A stretch of 64,000 bases of DNA from Cymodocea nodosa. Lineage: Eukaryota > Streptophyta > Magnoliopsida > Alismatales > Cymodoceaceae. The notes beneath the pieces were generated by a model. The model saw only the letters and a list, made by a program, of their open reading frames with translations, did no database searches and was not told the DNA's origin. The stretch is taken from the NCBI GenBank assembly GCA_036874045.1, contig CM072344.1:10822501-10886500 (forward strand). The letters are read 5' to 3'. Positions 46,955 to 57,866 of this stretch are shown here, piece by piece. The number at the start of each line of letters is the position of its first letter. Position 1 is the first letter of the stretch. The position numbers and the translations under genes were made by a program.

Positions 46955-48362
46955 AAAAAGGAAAGGAAAAGAGATAATTTTTGAATATCAAGAGGAGATT
47001 AAATCTGAAAGACAAATGTCAATAGAGCCTATAGAGCCAAATTTTGTAAACCTGCTATCCGATTCTGAAGAGGAGCAGGAGTAGTAGCAGCAAGAGCAAA
47101 GAGAAGAAGAAAAATTGGCTGAAACTAGTTTGCAGCTTGTATAAATAGAAGAAACAAAAATTAGGGTAGAAGCTGATTTGCTTGGAACTCCATCCCAATC
47201 TACCACGGAATCAAAAAGAACAGTGACAATGCAGATTAGTAGTCAGGAGGAAGAAGAAGAAGAAAAAAATGAACAAGAAGTTGAACAAGTATATATGGAA
47301 AGAGATGACTCAACAGATTCCACTAAAGAGCAAGGAACTCTTCAGCAAATTTTGGACAGTATTCAAGATAGAGTGGAGAGTTCTACCAGCTCACCACCAT
47401 AGACAAAATTAGAAGCAAAAATGCTGGAATCTGTGAAGCATTTTCAGCAAGTACAAGTTCAGCATTTGGAAGAGGAAGTTCAAGAACAAACCCCTCAGGA
47501 GCAACAAATGCATATTCCTGATTCTTCTAAAGCAACAGTTTTAAATGAAGTATACTTTTAGAGTCAAGAAGCTTATGACAAATACCAAGAGATTAGGGGT
47601 TATAATATCATTTACTGTAGACCAATAAATTGGGACGGAATGCAAGAAATCAAAGAATTATTAGAATTCCAAGGTCTTCTGAAGTTTATTTCTCAAGAAA
47701 GTGGGCATGTAGTATATGAGAATCTAGTGCCCTGCTTTTATGCAAACTTAAGAGAAGGAGAAGGAGGATTAATTTCCAACGTGGAGGAAGCTGATGTACA
47801 GATAACACTAGAGCTTCTCCACAACATTCTTGGATTGAAGAATGGACTAGAAATTCTAGAAAGCACAACTACAGTCGAGTAGACAAAGCAAGCAATAAAG
47901 GATTGTTTAGCTATCAATCCTAGTGTGTCGTTATTAAATAGACTAAAGTAGCTAAATGGTACAGCACACATGATAGCAAACATTTTAATTAAGAATGTCT
48001 ACCAACGACAAGGCCATGATATAGAACTGAGTCAATTTATCAAGTGGGCCACATGCAATTGTAAACAGAATTCAGATAACTTGGTCGGTAGCTTTCATCT
48101 CTAAGCTGAAAATAGTAAAGAAGAAATTATTTTATGGAGATCTGATTCCACTACTGATGGTGGACTGTATTGTTTTCACGAAATGGGCATCTAAAAAGAT
48201 CAGAATAAGAACTATTTCAGTGAAAGAATACAGAAATTATGTAGCTACAGAGATTGTTGAACCTTCTGGAGGAATTACAGGAGCTATAGAAAGGATTAAC
48301 CAATTAGAGTAATAATTAGAAAAGCTCTAGAAGGAAGTAGATGAACTTAGGAGAAAAGATTA
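46955..48362 (+). pseudogene. Accessory ORF of gypsy B, C-terminal part
   Basis: Homologue of A 32010-33426. Readable parts: PSQSTTESKRTVTMQISSQE, an acidic stretch, MQEIKELLEFQGLLKFISQE, VYENLVPCFYANLREGEGG, ITLELLHNILGLKNGLEI. The N-terminal part is missing because of the F region. Same plant transposon protein-like domain. Broken. Confidence 0.78.
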
Positions 48363-48666
48363 AAATTGTATTGTTCGTCTACTTGTAATTGTATATATTT
48401 GTATAAAAAATATCTGACTAATTGTAATATACACTATTCATATAAATGAATGTATGTTTATCAGATGTTTTTGCATTTGTGTTTGAGAATGACGTACTGG
48501 AGGAACTATTTTGAATATTAAACAACTATTTAAACATTATGCAATCTGCTGAATGACAAGATTAAAGGCACAATAACTAATTAATGCCTAAAAATATCTA
48601 CATGCTGCCAAGTAAAATATAAAATTCTGCACAACATGAAATGAACTGCAAGTTAAATATTTATAT

Positions 48667-49039
48667 TGTTGTGCGGAAAGATCAAACAAACGTGGAGCAT
48701 CTAGGGGTGGCGTGGAGAAGACATCTGCGTGGAAGAGAGGATTGTGAGTGGAGAATTCGAAGAACAACAAATTTACGTGGTTCCCCAACACGGGTATGCC
48801 CACGGGTGATCAATCTATCATGATTCCTTACTGTATGGTTGCTGGTACAAAGAAGGGGGAGAATGAAATCAAGTGATGGTTTGACATGGCATCCCTTGGA
48901 CGTGGATGACCCCCTACATATATAGGGGCAACGGTTGGTGAAACTAAAAAGACAAGTTTGCCCTTGTACAAATTATCAAAGAAACACAACCATATACAAA
49001 GACACATACATATACTTGATGGAAGACACACGCATCACA
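48667..49039 (-). repeat. 3' LTR of copia element D
   Basis: 373 bp, TGTTGTGCGG ... CGCATCACA on the plus strand, followed by AATCTCCACCTT, the purine tract in minus orientation. Same family as C. Confidence 0.94.
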
Positions 49040-49107
49040 AATCTCCACCTTGTCTTTCATCAATCTTCACCACAAACAGGTGATGGATCACCAAGACCCA
49101 ACTTGGG

Positions 49108-50900
49108 TCAGCGGCAGCAATAGACGTTGAGTAAGTCCAAGCAATGCTTAAACTTGCTTTCAACAACGCCCTTTATAAACATATCAACCGGATTGTCCTT
49201 TGTGTTGACCTTCATAATCTTTATCCTGTCTTCATTCCTAAGGAAGTGATACTTAACATCAATATGTTTAGTTATATCATTAAAGACATTATCTTTGGAG
49301 AGATAAATAACGCTAAGACTATCATAGAAGATATCAACTTTATCAATGTGCCAACCAAAGTCTCCAAGTAAGCCTTTTAACCAAATCCCTTCCATTGCAA
49401 CTTCTGTCATAGCCACATATTCAGCCTCAGTTGTGGACAAAGATACTGTAGGCTGAAGAGTTGATTTCCAACTCATAATAGAACCTGCAAATGTAAAGAC
49501 ATAACCAGATAATGATCTCCTTCTATCAACATCACCTGCATAGTCTGAGTCTGTATAACCAGCCATAGTACAACCCTGATCTACTGCATACATCAAGCCA
49601 ACACCTGGAGTTCCTTTTAAATATCTGAATATCCTTTTAACTGCTTTCCAATATTCCCTGCCTGGATTGGACATGAACCTACTAACAATACTTAAAGGAT
49701 ATGCCAGATCAGGCCTAGTGCATACCATAGCATACATAAGACTTCCAACTGCCTGTGCATAAGGAACTCGCTGCATATCAAGCTTTACAAAATAAGTTTG
49801 TGGACACATCGTACATGACAATTTGACATTTCTGTCATAAGGTGTGCTAATGGCTTTGCATGAAGCCATACCAAATCTGCTAAGGTTCTTCTCAATATAC
49901 TTCTATTGATTCAAAAATAGTTTACCAGAGTTTCTTTCATGCCTAATCTCCATTCCAAGAATTCTACCAGCTGGACCAACATCCTTCATATCAAATTCTA
50001 ATTGTAATGTGTCCTTCAACTCCTATATCACTTCGATATTCTTCGCAGCTATAAGAATATCATCAACATACAATAACAAATAAATATGTGTACTCTTATC
50101 AAGAGTTTTAACATATACACATGAATCATAGTTGCTACGTCTAAAACCAACTTTAACTATAAAGGCATCAAACCTTTTGTACCATTGGCATGGTGACTAT
50201 TTAAGTCCATACAAGGACTTATTTAATTTGCACACCCAATCAAATTTACCTTTCACCACAAACCTTGTTGGTTGTTCCATCCAAATATTTTCTTCCAACT
50301 CACCATGCAAGAAGGCCGTCTTTACATCTAGTTGTTCCAATTCTAAATTCTATGCTGCAGTAATGGATAACAAAATTCTAATAGATGTATGACGTACAAC
50401 AGGAGCAAATACCTCATTGAAATCAACTCCTTCTCGCTGTGAATAACCTTTGGCGACTAATCTTGCCTTGTGCTGCACACCTACGTTGCCTTGAGTCCCA
50501 ATCTTCTTCTTATAGACCCATTTGCAACCAACAATATTTGTGTTCTTTGGACGTTTCACCAGTTCCCAAGTCTTGTTCTTATGGAGAGATTGGAGTTTCT
50601 CCTCCATAGCAGACATCCAAAGACCAGCTTCTAAATCTTTCATTGCAGCTTCATATGTAGGTGGATCAACAAAATCCTCCTCCTAAATTGCTACTTGTAA
50701 GGCAAAAGCAACCAAACTGTCGTAGCCATATCTAATCGAAGGTCTAACGTCTCTTCTAGGACGATCTTTGCCAATGGTTCTTGGTGGTGGTTGCTCCACC
50801 TCTTCCTCCTCAACTTCATTTTCTTGAGTTTCAAATGAGATTTCTCTAATTTCAACTTGATCAGTGATAGGCGACTTCTGTGCGTCATCTATCTCCATCT
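49108..50900 (-). pseudogene. Reverse transcriptase and RNase H of copia element D
   Basis: RNase H is best preserved at 49108-49869: TRPDLAYPLSIVSRFMSNPG, GYTDSDYAGDVDRRRSLSGY, TLQPTVSLSTTEAEYVAMTE, KHIDVKYHFLRNEDRIKIMK. RT at about 49900-50640 with NKTWELVKRPKNTNIVGCKW. Matches C 11777-13570. Confidence 0.92.
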
Positions 50901-51325
50901 GTTCAAGAAGGGTGTGCTCAATTTCTTGTGTTTCACCTGCTAGTTTATCGGTTGACTACAAAAGAAAATTCTCATCAAAAGTAACATCATAGCTATATAT
51001 TACTTTGTGAGACTCAATATCATATATCTTGTATCCCCTTACACCAACACCATAGCCCATAAATATGCCTTTCTTGGCATGTGGTTCTAGCTTGCCATTG
51101 TTCACATGATAGTAAGCTGGACACCCAAAAATTCTGAGCTTTGAATAACTAGCAGATCTTTTCAATCATACCTCAAGAGGTATCTTCCCATCTAAGGCAC
51201 TAGAAGGGGACCTATTCACCAGATAGAAAGCTGTGTTAACAGCCTCTGCCCAAAACTTCTTGCTCAAACCTACATGAGACAACATACAACGTGCCTTTTC
51301 TAGGAGTGTTCTGTTCAATCTTTCG
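50901..51325 (-). pseudogene. Integrase C-terminal remnant of copia element D
   Basis: KRSASYSKLRIFGCPAYYHV, KLEPHAKKGIFMGYGVGVRG and VIYSYDVTFDE; ends abruptly next to the primer site region (about 51330-51345). Confidence 0.88.
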
Positions 51326-51346
51326 CAACATCGCTCTCATACCAGT

Positions 51347-51718
51347 TGTTGTGCGGAAAGATCAAACAAATGTGGAGCATCTAGGGGTGGCATGGAGAAG
51401 AGATCTGCATGGAAGAGAGGATTGCGAGTGGAGAATTCGAAGAACAACAAATTTACATGATTCCCCAACACAGGTACATCCACAGGTGATTAATCTGTCA
51501 TGATTCCTTGTTGTATGGTTGCTGGTACAAAGAAGGGGGAGAACGAAATCAAGGGATGGTTTGACATGGCATCCCTTGGACGTGGATGACCCCTTACATA
51601 TATAAGGGCAACGGTTGGTGAAACCCAAAAGACAAGTTTGCCCCTATACAAATTATCAAAGAAATACAACCATATACAAAACACATACATATACTTGATG
51701 GAAGACACACGCATCACA
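51347..51718 (-). repeat. 5' LTR of copia element D
   Basis: 372 bp partner of 48667-49039, next to the initiator-tRNA primer site complement at about 51333-51345. Confidence 0.94.
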
Positions 51719-51855
51719 TATATAATGTTCAGATGTAAATGAGTTTTAATTAGAATGCTGTATTAATGACATGTATTTAATTTTATTTAAGTTGGAAAAA
51801 TGCAGGAGAGAAGAAAAGTATAGAAGTTAATATGATGAGTAAACTTAGAGGTTGC

Positions 51856-52085
51856 TAAGTGTTAACTCAATGAAGTAAGTCTGTTGAGTTAACCTAACTC
51901 CACGAGGTCAATAATATAATATAAAGTCACTCCGTTGAGTTATCTGTAACTTAACGAAGTTAGTTCGTGGAGTTAGTAGAAGTAACCGAAGCTATTCCGT
52001 TGAGTTATCTGTAACTCAACGAGGTTAGTTCATGGATTAAGCTAAATGGTTATTCTTTTAGCCACGAACAAAACTTCGTGGGTTT
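51856..52085. repeat. TAACTCAACGRA-type inverted array before gag, gypsy B
   Basis: Counterpart of 33886-34100 in A: AACTCAATGAAGTAAG, TCCGTTGAGTTATCTGTAAC, TTCGTGGAGTTAG, CCGTTGAGTTATCTGTAACT and ACGAACAAAACTTCGTGGG. Followed by the TATA-like TATAAATA at 52203-52210 and gag ATG at 52384. Confidence 0.78.
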
Positions 52086-52383
52086 AGTGGTCACTGAAAT
52101 TTGAAATTAGAAGTGGCACATGTACCCATAAAAATAGGAACCATACTACACGTTACAAGACACGTTCTTGCAACGAGATTCATTTGCTTTATGGACGTGC
52201 ATTATAAATATAGAACAGAATATTGTTTACAAGTTACCAGCATTTGAGAAAAGAAAATTCATTGGGGAACTAGAAGCAGAAGTAGCTGATTCAACTTCAT
52301 CCGTCAACAACTATCTATTGAATGTAAAGCTTCAGACTGGTATGTAATTAATCTTCTATTATTTTATTTTATGTTAAGAGTTT

Positions 52384-53722
52384 ATGAGCACATGGATTTG
52401 TTCTCCTAGTACTAAACGATTAATAAAAACACCTACACAGGATTATTCAACACAGAGACGTACTGAAAAATTTTCTGAATTAGACTTTAACGAAATCCTT
52501 AGGGGTGTAGCTAACCTTTCTTTAAAAGAGAATGAAGATATGGCTACCCCAGTAGAGAAACCATTAGGGGAAATTCTATATCCTGAATTAGTTGATGAAC
52601 CTTCATGTATTCGATTGCCAAACTTTGAGGGAGATAGGTTTGAATTGAAATCTAATTATATTAGTCAATTGCCACATTTTCATGGATTAGAAAGAGGATG
52701 CCTATTATTTCCTTAGAGAATTTAACGAAGTTTCTGAAATGATGAAAATGTTGAACATGAGTATAGATGCTATTAAACTTAGATATATCCCTTTTGCTTT
52801 AAAAGACACAGCTAAGAGATGGTTATATACTCTGTTGCTTGATTCAATTTCTACATAGACTGAATTTTGCTCTATTTTTCTGGAAAAATATTGTCCAACA
52901 CATCAAATGATTAAAAAGAAAAAGGAAATATTAATGTGTAGCCAAAAACAGGGAGAATCATTCTGGAAATATTTTGAAAGATTTAAAGATTTACTGACTC
53001 AATGTCCACATCATGCAATGAGTAAAGCACAATTGATAAGTATAATTTATGAAGGCATAGATGTTTCAACGAAATCTTTATTAGAATCTACTTGTCAGAA
53101 TGGATTTTTAAAATTGTGTAGTGAAGAAGGATGGGCATACTTAGAAAACTTTGCAAAAAGAACTACACAGCGGGAAAACTCAACTAAAGCTATTGCAGAT
53201 AAAAGAATATTGTCAAGGGGAATGCATGGAATAGATTCAAGCACTATGCTTGAAGTTAAATTAACAAAGAAAATAGAAGAGTTATCATTAAATCAAAAAC
53301 TATCAGAAAAGAGTGCAAACGTTAATGATTTAGATATTATTTATGCTAGAAATCAGAAAGATAACTTTGAAAATTCTTATAACCCTAGTTGGAGAAATCA
53401 CCCGAATTTATCTTGGAGAAACAACAATTTCCAGGGAGAAGAAAATATAAATGACAAAAATATATGTTATGAAGCATTGATTGAACAAGGATCTAGAATA
53501 GAGAAGTTAGAAAAGATAATTCAACAATTAAACAATCGTCTAGATTTTGTATTTGGAAATGCTGCAATTCAAAATCAAAATATAAATAGAAATATACCCC
53601 CTAGACAGAAAGAATCAATAGAAGTTAAACCTACTAGAGGATTACCAATGCAAGCAGTACCTAACCCTATTAACAGAATTCTTAATGAAATTGATACCTC
53701 CTCTGGGAGGGTAACTGAATGA
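52384..53722 (+). pseudogene. Gag domain of gypsy B, downstream of pol
   Basis: Uninterrupted by other elements. Starts MSTWICSPSTKRLIKTPTQD, then SELDFNEILRGVANLSLKEN, LYPELVDEPSCIRLPNFEGD, the Gag core, SQKQGESFWKYFERFKDLLT and QCPHHAMSKAQLISIIYEG. Next come a coiled coil (EVKLTKKIEELSLNQKLSEK), the SYNPSWRNHPNLSWRNNN motif that normally follows the zinc knuckle in Athila/Tat Gag, and PPRQKESIEVKPTRGLPM. The knuckle itself is missing here and found after the primer site. About 445 residues. Broken, few breaks. Confidence 0.87.
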
Positions 53723-53933
53723 AACATCATAACTAAAGTAACTATGTATAATATAGTAAGTAGAAAAATATAAAAAAATATAAGTTTAATTATAGTTAGT
53801 AATATCGTAGAGTTATTACTTAACTCAACAAACTTAATCAGTTGAGTTATGACCTAACTCCAAGAGGGTATAAAGTAGCTATGTTGATTTTGTCTCTGTT
53901 AATTTTTGTTTATGTTAGACTAAATCACAACAA

Positions 53934-55057
53934 ATGGAATTGATGAAATTACCACTAGATGTACTAAGGGAAATATTGAGTAACCTGTCAACTAAAGATC
54001 TATGCAAATTATGTTGTGTGTCAAAGGAAATCAAAAACTATGTCAGAGAAAAATATTTTCATGGACTATAAGCTGCAAAGATGACTAAGATTAGAGATGG
54101 ATTTTTATGGAAGTCATTTAATCGTAGTTCAATCAGCTATGAATATCTGAATATGGATGAAACTACTGGAATTCCACCCAATACATTAGAAGGAATAGAT
54201 CATATTATGGGGATGGATGAAGGATTAATTATATACAAAACCAAACCAAGGTATGCAATTCTATTACCTGATATTTTGATTAGAAATCCTATCACAAGAG
54301 AATAATGGAATATAGGAAGACCTAATAGATATGAAGTACCATTTGAAAATTGTGGATCAGCTTTAATCTTTTCTGAAAAATTTTCGACCATTCCTGAAAA
54401 ATTATATTATTGGAGACCAACTGGAAACTAGGATGAAGATTTTTGCTTAAGTGTGTATAATTTTTTGAATAGATCTTGGACTGAAAATATTATGATATAT
54501 CTAGGACAGAAAGCATTAATTAACAACATGCATGTCATACTTGATGGATATATATATCTAGTCACAGATATATCAGTTGCATTTAGATCTGATTTATACA
54601 TAGTAAGCATAGACAGTTATGATGATTTTATAGAAATATTACCTACACCAAGTGATATAGCTAAACCACCATCTGCAGAATATGATAAAATTCAATTGGG
54701 AATGTGGTATAATGAATATGATGATCTTACTTTATGTCTGATAAGATGGTGGGATGAATTGAAGAAATTTCAAATATGGATTATAAAAGACCTAAATGAA
54801 TGGAAGTGGGAAGAGGAATATATTGAAATAGATGTAGAAATAGAAACAGCTACACTATCTTGGAACAAAAGAGGATCTCTTTCATTAATGGAAATACACT
54901 TATATTTAGTATTGATAGCACACTGCAAGTTTATAGATTAAAAAGGAAAATAGGCTACATTGAAATAGAATTGATAGCAAGAAGAATTTTGCCAAAAAAG
55001 TTTGCTTGGATTGACACATTTATTCTATTTGTTACTACTTTTCAATTATGTTCTTAA
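53934..55057 (+). pseudogene. F-box plus F-box-associated gene carried by gypsy B
   Basis: ATG 53934, MELMKLPLDVLREILSNLST then KDLCKLCCVSKEIKNYVREK, a clear F-box (residues about 5-45). The rest resembles an F-box-associated/kelch-like domain: YAILLPDILIRNPITRE, VYNFLNRSWTENIMIYLGQK, NNMHVILDGYIYLVTDISVA, LCLIRWWDELKKFQIWIIKD and WKWEEEYIEIDVEIETATL. Total about 370 codons, the usual size of plant F-box/FBA proteins. Host versions recruit substrates to SCF ligases. A splice-acceptor-like TATGTTAG lies at 53911-53918. Broken, few breaks. Confidence 0.82.
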
Positions 55058-56149
55058 AGTGTGATTCTATGTTTTTAATGTTGTCTGTAGTCTGCATTTA
55101 TGTGTAAAGAAAAAAGAAATATCAATCCAATTTGTTAGTATCTATTCTGGGAAACCAACTGGCTTGCTTGTGAGCCACCAAAGGCATAGGAGTCTGGGTT
55201 CCACACAAGACACTGATTAACAAGTTATGTTTTGTTGTTATATATTCTGCTTTTAATTGTGAATGAAAAGTTTTTCAGATTCAAAAATCGGAAGATATTG
55301 AAAGAGATACAAAAGAACAAGGTATGTAATTAATTACTTATCTTGAATTTACATTTAAACTCAGTTCGTGGAGTTATTCATTAACTCAACGAATTAAGTT
55401 CGTTGAGTTAGGTGTTAAGTCAACGAAACAATATTCATGCCTACTACAATTACTGTATTTACTGAAAAATCTTTTACATTGAGGACAATGCAAAATGTAG
55501 GTATGGGGGGGAGGTAATTAAAGTAACAGCCATGTAATTTTGTTAATTAGAAGAATTAAAATAGTACTTCAAAAGTTCTATGGAAATTGAAAGTTGCTAT
55601 AACTATCCGATAATTGAAACTGCAAAATTTTTAAAGAACTATAACTGCTGAAATGTTATATTTATAATCTTATATAAGAAGCTACAAATTTTACTACTCA
55701 TACAAATCTAGATATAGTATCTTATGTTTTTGCTGAAATTTATGAGTTTAACAGTTTCACGATTTTAAAAAGAAATCAGAATGTTTAACTGAAACTCAGT
55801 AAATTATCTGAAATCCTGAAAGAGCTTAAATGTTGATTTTTGGATTAAAGGAAATACATATGATCAATGATACATTTAATTTGATTGAATAAACATGTAG
55901 AATAATTTATGTGTAGATCTTATTAAACTACAAAAAAAGTATGAGCTTATTGATATGGATTCATATTTTCAGTAAATAATAAGAGCAAGAATATATGAGA
56001 TTTGTGTTTCATTGCATCTGTATTAATGAAATACCTACATATACTGTGTTGAAAAAAAAAAAAGGAAAAAAGAGAAATTTTGAGAGTTTATTGACTTGTT
56101 TGATCACGAGCCTTTTGTACTTGAGCAGATAGGTATGTAAGGATTGTTG
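55058..56149 (+). other. 3' region of gypsy B
   Basis: Non-coding. Contains a conserved block (about 55130-55235, CTTGCTTGTGAGCCACC) and an exon-like 43-base stretch (55279-55321) between TTTTTCAG and GTATGTAAT. Further on are a motif pair (about 55360-55435), TTGAGGACAATG (55479-55490) and a purine tract TATGGGGGGGAG (55502-55513), the last two being known 3' marks of Athila/Tat elements. It aligns with A 57867-58995. Confidence 0.7.
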
Positions 56150-57402
56150 ACCGATCATCGAAGCAGAAGCAGTTACCACTAAGAAATATAAAAGAAAAGG
56201 AGAAAAAATGAAGAAGAGTGTGGCTAGTGTGTGTACAGAGGAGGACTATGCTAACTACAAGCAGCGATGGAAGTTCCCTGAAGTTCCACACTACCATCAC
56301 CACCATGACCATAATCACCAACCATTGGAGGTCTGTGAGGATACTTTCCTAATGTCAAGTCGATTCCGAGCCAAACATAGTGCCTAACAACCACTGTGAA
56401 GAGTGATTGCATCGCGGGAAGGGAAGCCATTTTCACTAAGCACCGACTCATATCTCAGGAGATTGTAAAGCTTCTAGCCTTGGTTTCGAGTTGATGCCAG
56501 TATGCTGAAGAGGAGATCAACTTGAAATTCTGGACTCGCGATTCTATAGGGAGAGGAGACAGAATTGTAAGTGGTTAAATTTTCAATGGTGTAATTGTGT
56601 CGCATGTAGTGACAAAAGTTTTTACTATCGATAGAGATTACTTTTACATTTCACCTTTCGCCCATTTTCATGATCATATCAAAACAAAATACCAAAAATA
56701 ACTTATCTATGTTTATAGTTAGTATTTGAGTATTGTATTGTTTATTTTGTATCGTGATTAATGTTATCATTGTCAGTGTTGTGAATGTTTCATGTTTGTT
56801 TGATTTAGAAAATAGAATATAGTTTTACAGTTTACTGAAATTGAATTGTTCCTAATACTTAAAGATTTTAATAGTTACTGTTTGAAATATTTGAATGTTA
56901 GTCTTGCTGAATGATAAATCTAATATTAACTATCATTAAAGAGCTTAATTGATGTTATTTACAATCTGTGGAACCGCCCAATGGTTGGCCGAATTCCTCT
57001 ATAAATAGTAGTATTAAACTAGATAGATAGCTTCGTTGAGTTAATTCAATTCCATGAGGTTAGTTCGTTGAGTTAGCTATAACTCAACGAAGTGCTTACT
57101 GAATATATAAATTTCATTATTAAAAACAGAACAATACACAATTCTTACTCAATTCTCTGTGGGATCGACCTGTACTTGCACACAAATACAATATACCTTG
57201 TGTACTTGTAGTTAAAATACAAATTGGAATTAATATCTAATTTGTGTGAAAGATTGTTTGTTGACTTCTAAAAAGGAATTACTGATAAGTATAAAGATAA
57301 ATTAACTAAGTTACAAACAGAAGTTAACAAGACAAACAAGTTTTCTAGCGCCGTTGATAGGGAACTAAACAAGTTCTCTAGTGCTGCCTAAAAACCCAAT
57401 CA
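56150..57402 (+). repeat. 3' LTR of gypsy B, partial
   Basis: Homologous to 38965-40226 (5' LTR), including the 64-bp extension at its end (57339-57402). Only the downstream part of the LTR is present. Followed by target duplication GTAAG and the continuation of A's F-box region. Confidence 0.88.
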
Positions 57403-57866
57403 GTAAGCATAGACAATTATGATGATTTTATAGAAATATTACCTATACCGAGTGAAATAGCTAAACCACCATCTGCAGAATATGATCAAATTCAATTAGG
57501 AATGTGGTATAATAAATATGATCCTACTTTATGTCTGATAAGATGGTAGGATGAATTGAGGAAATTTCCAATATGGATTATAAAAGACCTAAATGGATGG
57601 AAGTGGGAAGAAGAATATATTGAAATAGATGTAGAAATAGAAACAACTACACTATTTTGGAATAGAAGAGGATCTCTTTCTGCATTTCATTTCATTAATG
57701 GAAATACACTTATATTTAGTATTGATAACATACTACAAGTTTATAAGCTAAAAAGGAAAATGACTGCATTAAAACAAAATTAATAGCAAGAAGAATTATG
57801 CCTAAAAAGTTTGCTTAGACTGACACGTTTATTCCATTTGTTACTACTTTTCAATCATGTTCTTAA
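57403..57866 (+). pseudogene. F-box gene carried by gypsy A, 3' part
   Basis: Continuation of 37516-38189 after gypsy B. Readable: LRKFPIWIIKDLNGWKWEEE-type sequence, YIEIDVEIETTTLFWNRRGS and FHFINGNTLIFSIDNILQVY. It matches the C-terminal part of the copy in B. Broken. Confidence 0.82.

Larger units (their letters stand above)
48667..51718 (-). mobile_element. Tork-like copia element D, internally reduced
   Basis: Two LTRs (48667-49039 and 51347-51718) with perfect target duplication TATAT (48662-48666 and 51719-51723); the empty site is visible in gypsy A near 33741. Inside, minus strand: RNase H, RT and the C-terminal part of integrase; gag, protease and the rest of integrase are absent. 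LTRs differ by about 7% over the first 285 bp by hand count. Broken. Confidence 0.93.
38190..57402 (+). mobile_element. Gypsy element B, same family as A, inserted in A's F-box region
   Basis: 5' LTR 38190-40226, partial 3' LTR ending at 57402, target duplication GTAAG (38185-38189 and 57403-57407). Order of parts equals A: primer site, zinc knuckle, PR, RT, RNase H, (most of integrase absent), accessory ORF, Gag domain, F-box gene, 3' region. It contains copia remnants F and D. Broken with many breaks and large missing parts. It must be younger than A's insertion. Confidence 0.92.

Noticed and set aside
55180-55230. tRNA-like sequence (GGGTTCCACAC resembling a T arm)
   Set aside because: No matching acceptor or anticodon arms could be drawn around it.
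56046-56070. A-rich tract as the tail of a SINE or LINE
   Set aside because: The equivalent tract occurs in the same place in gypsy A (about 58900-58925), so it belongs to the element; no duplication flanks it.
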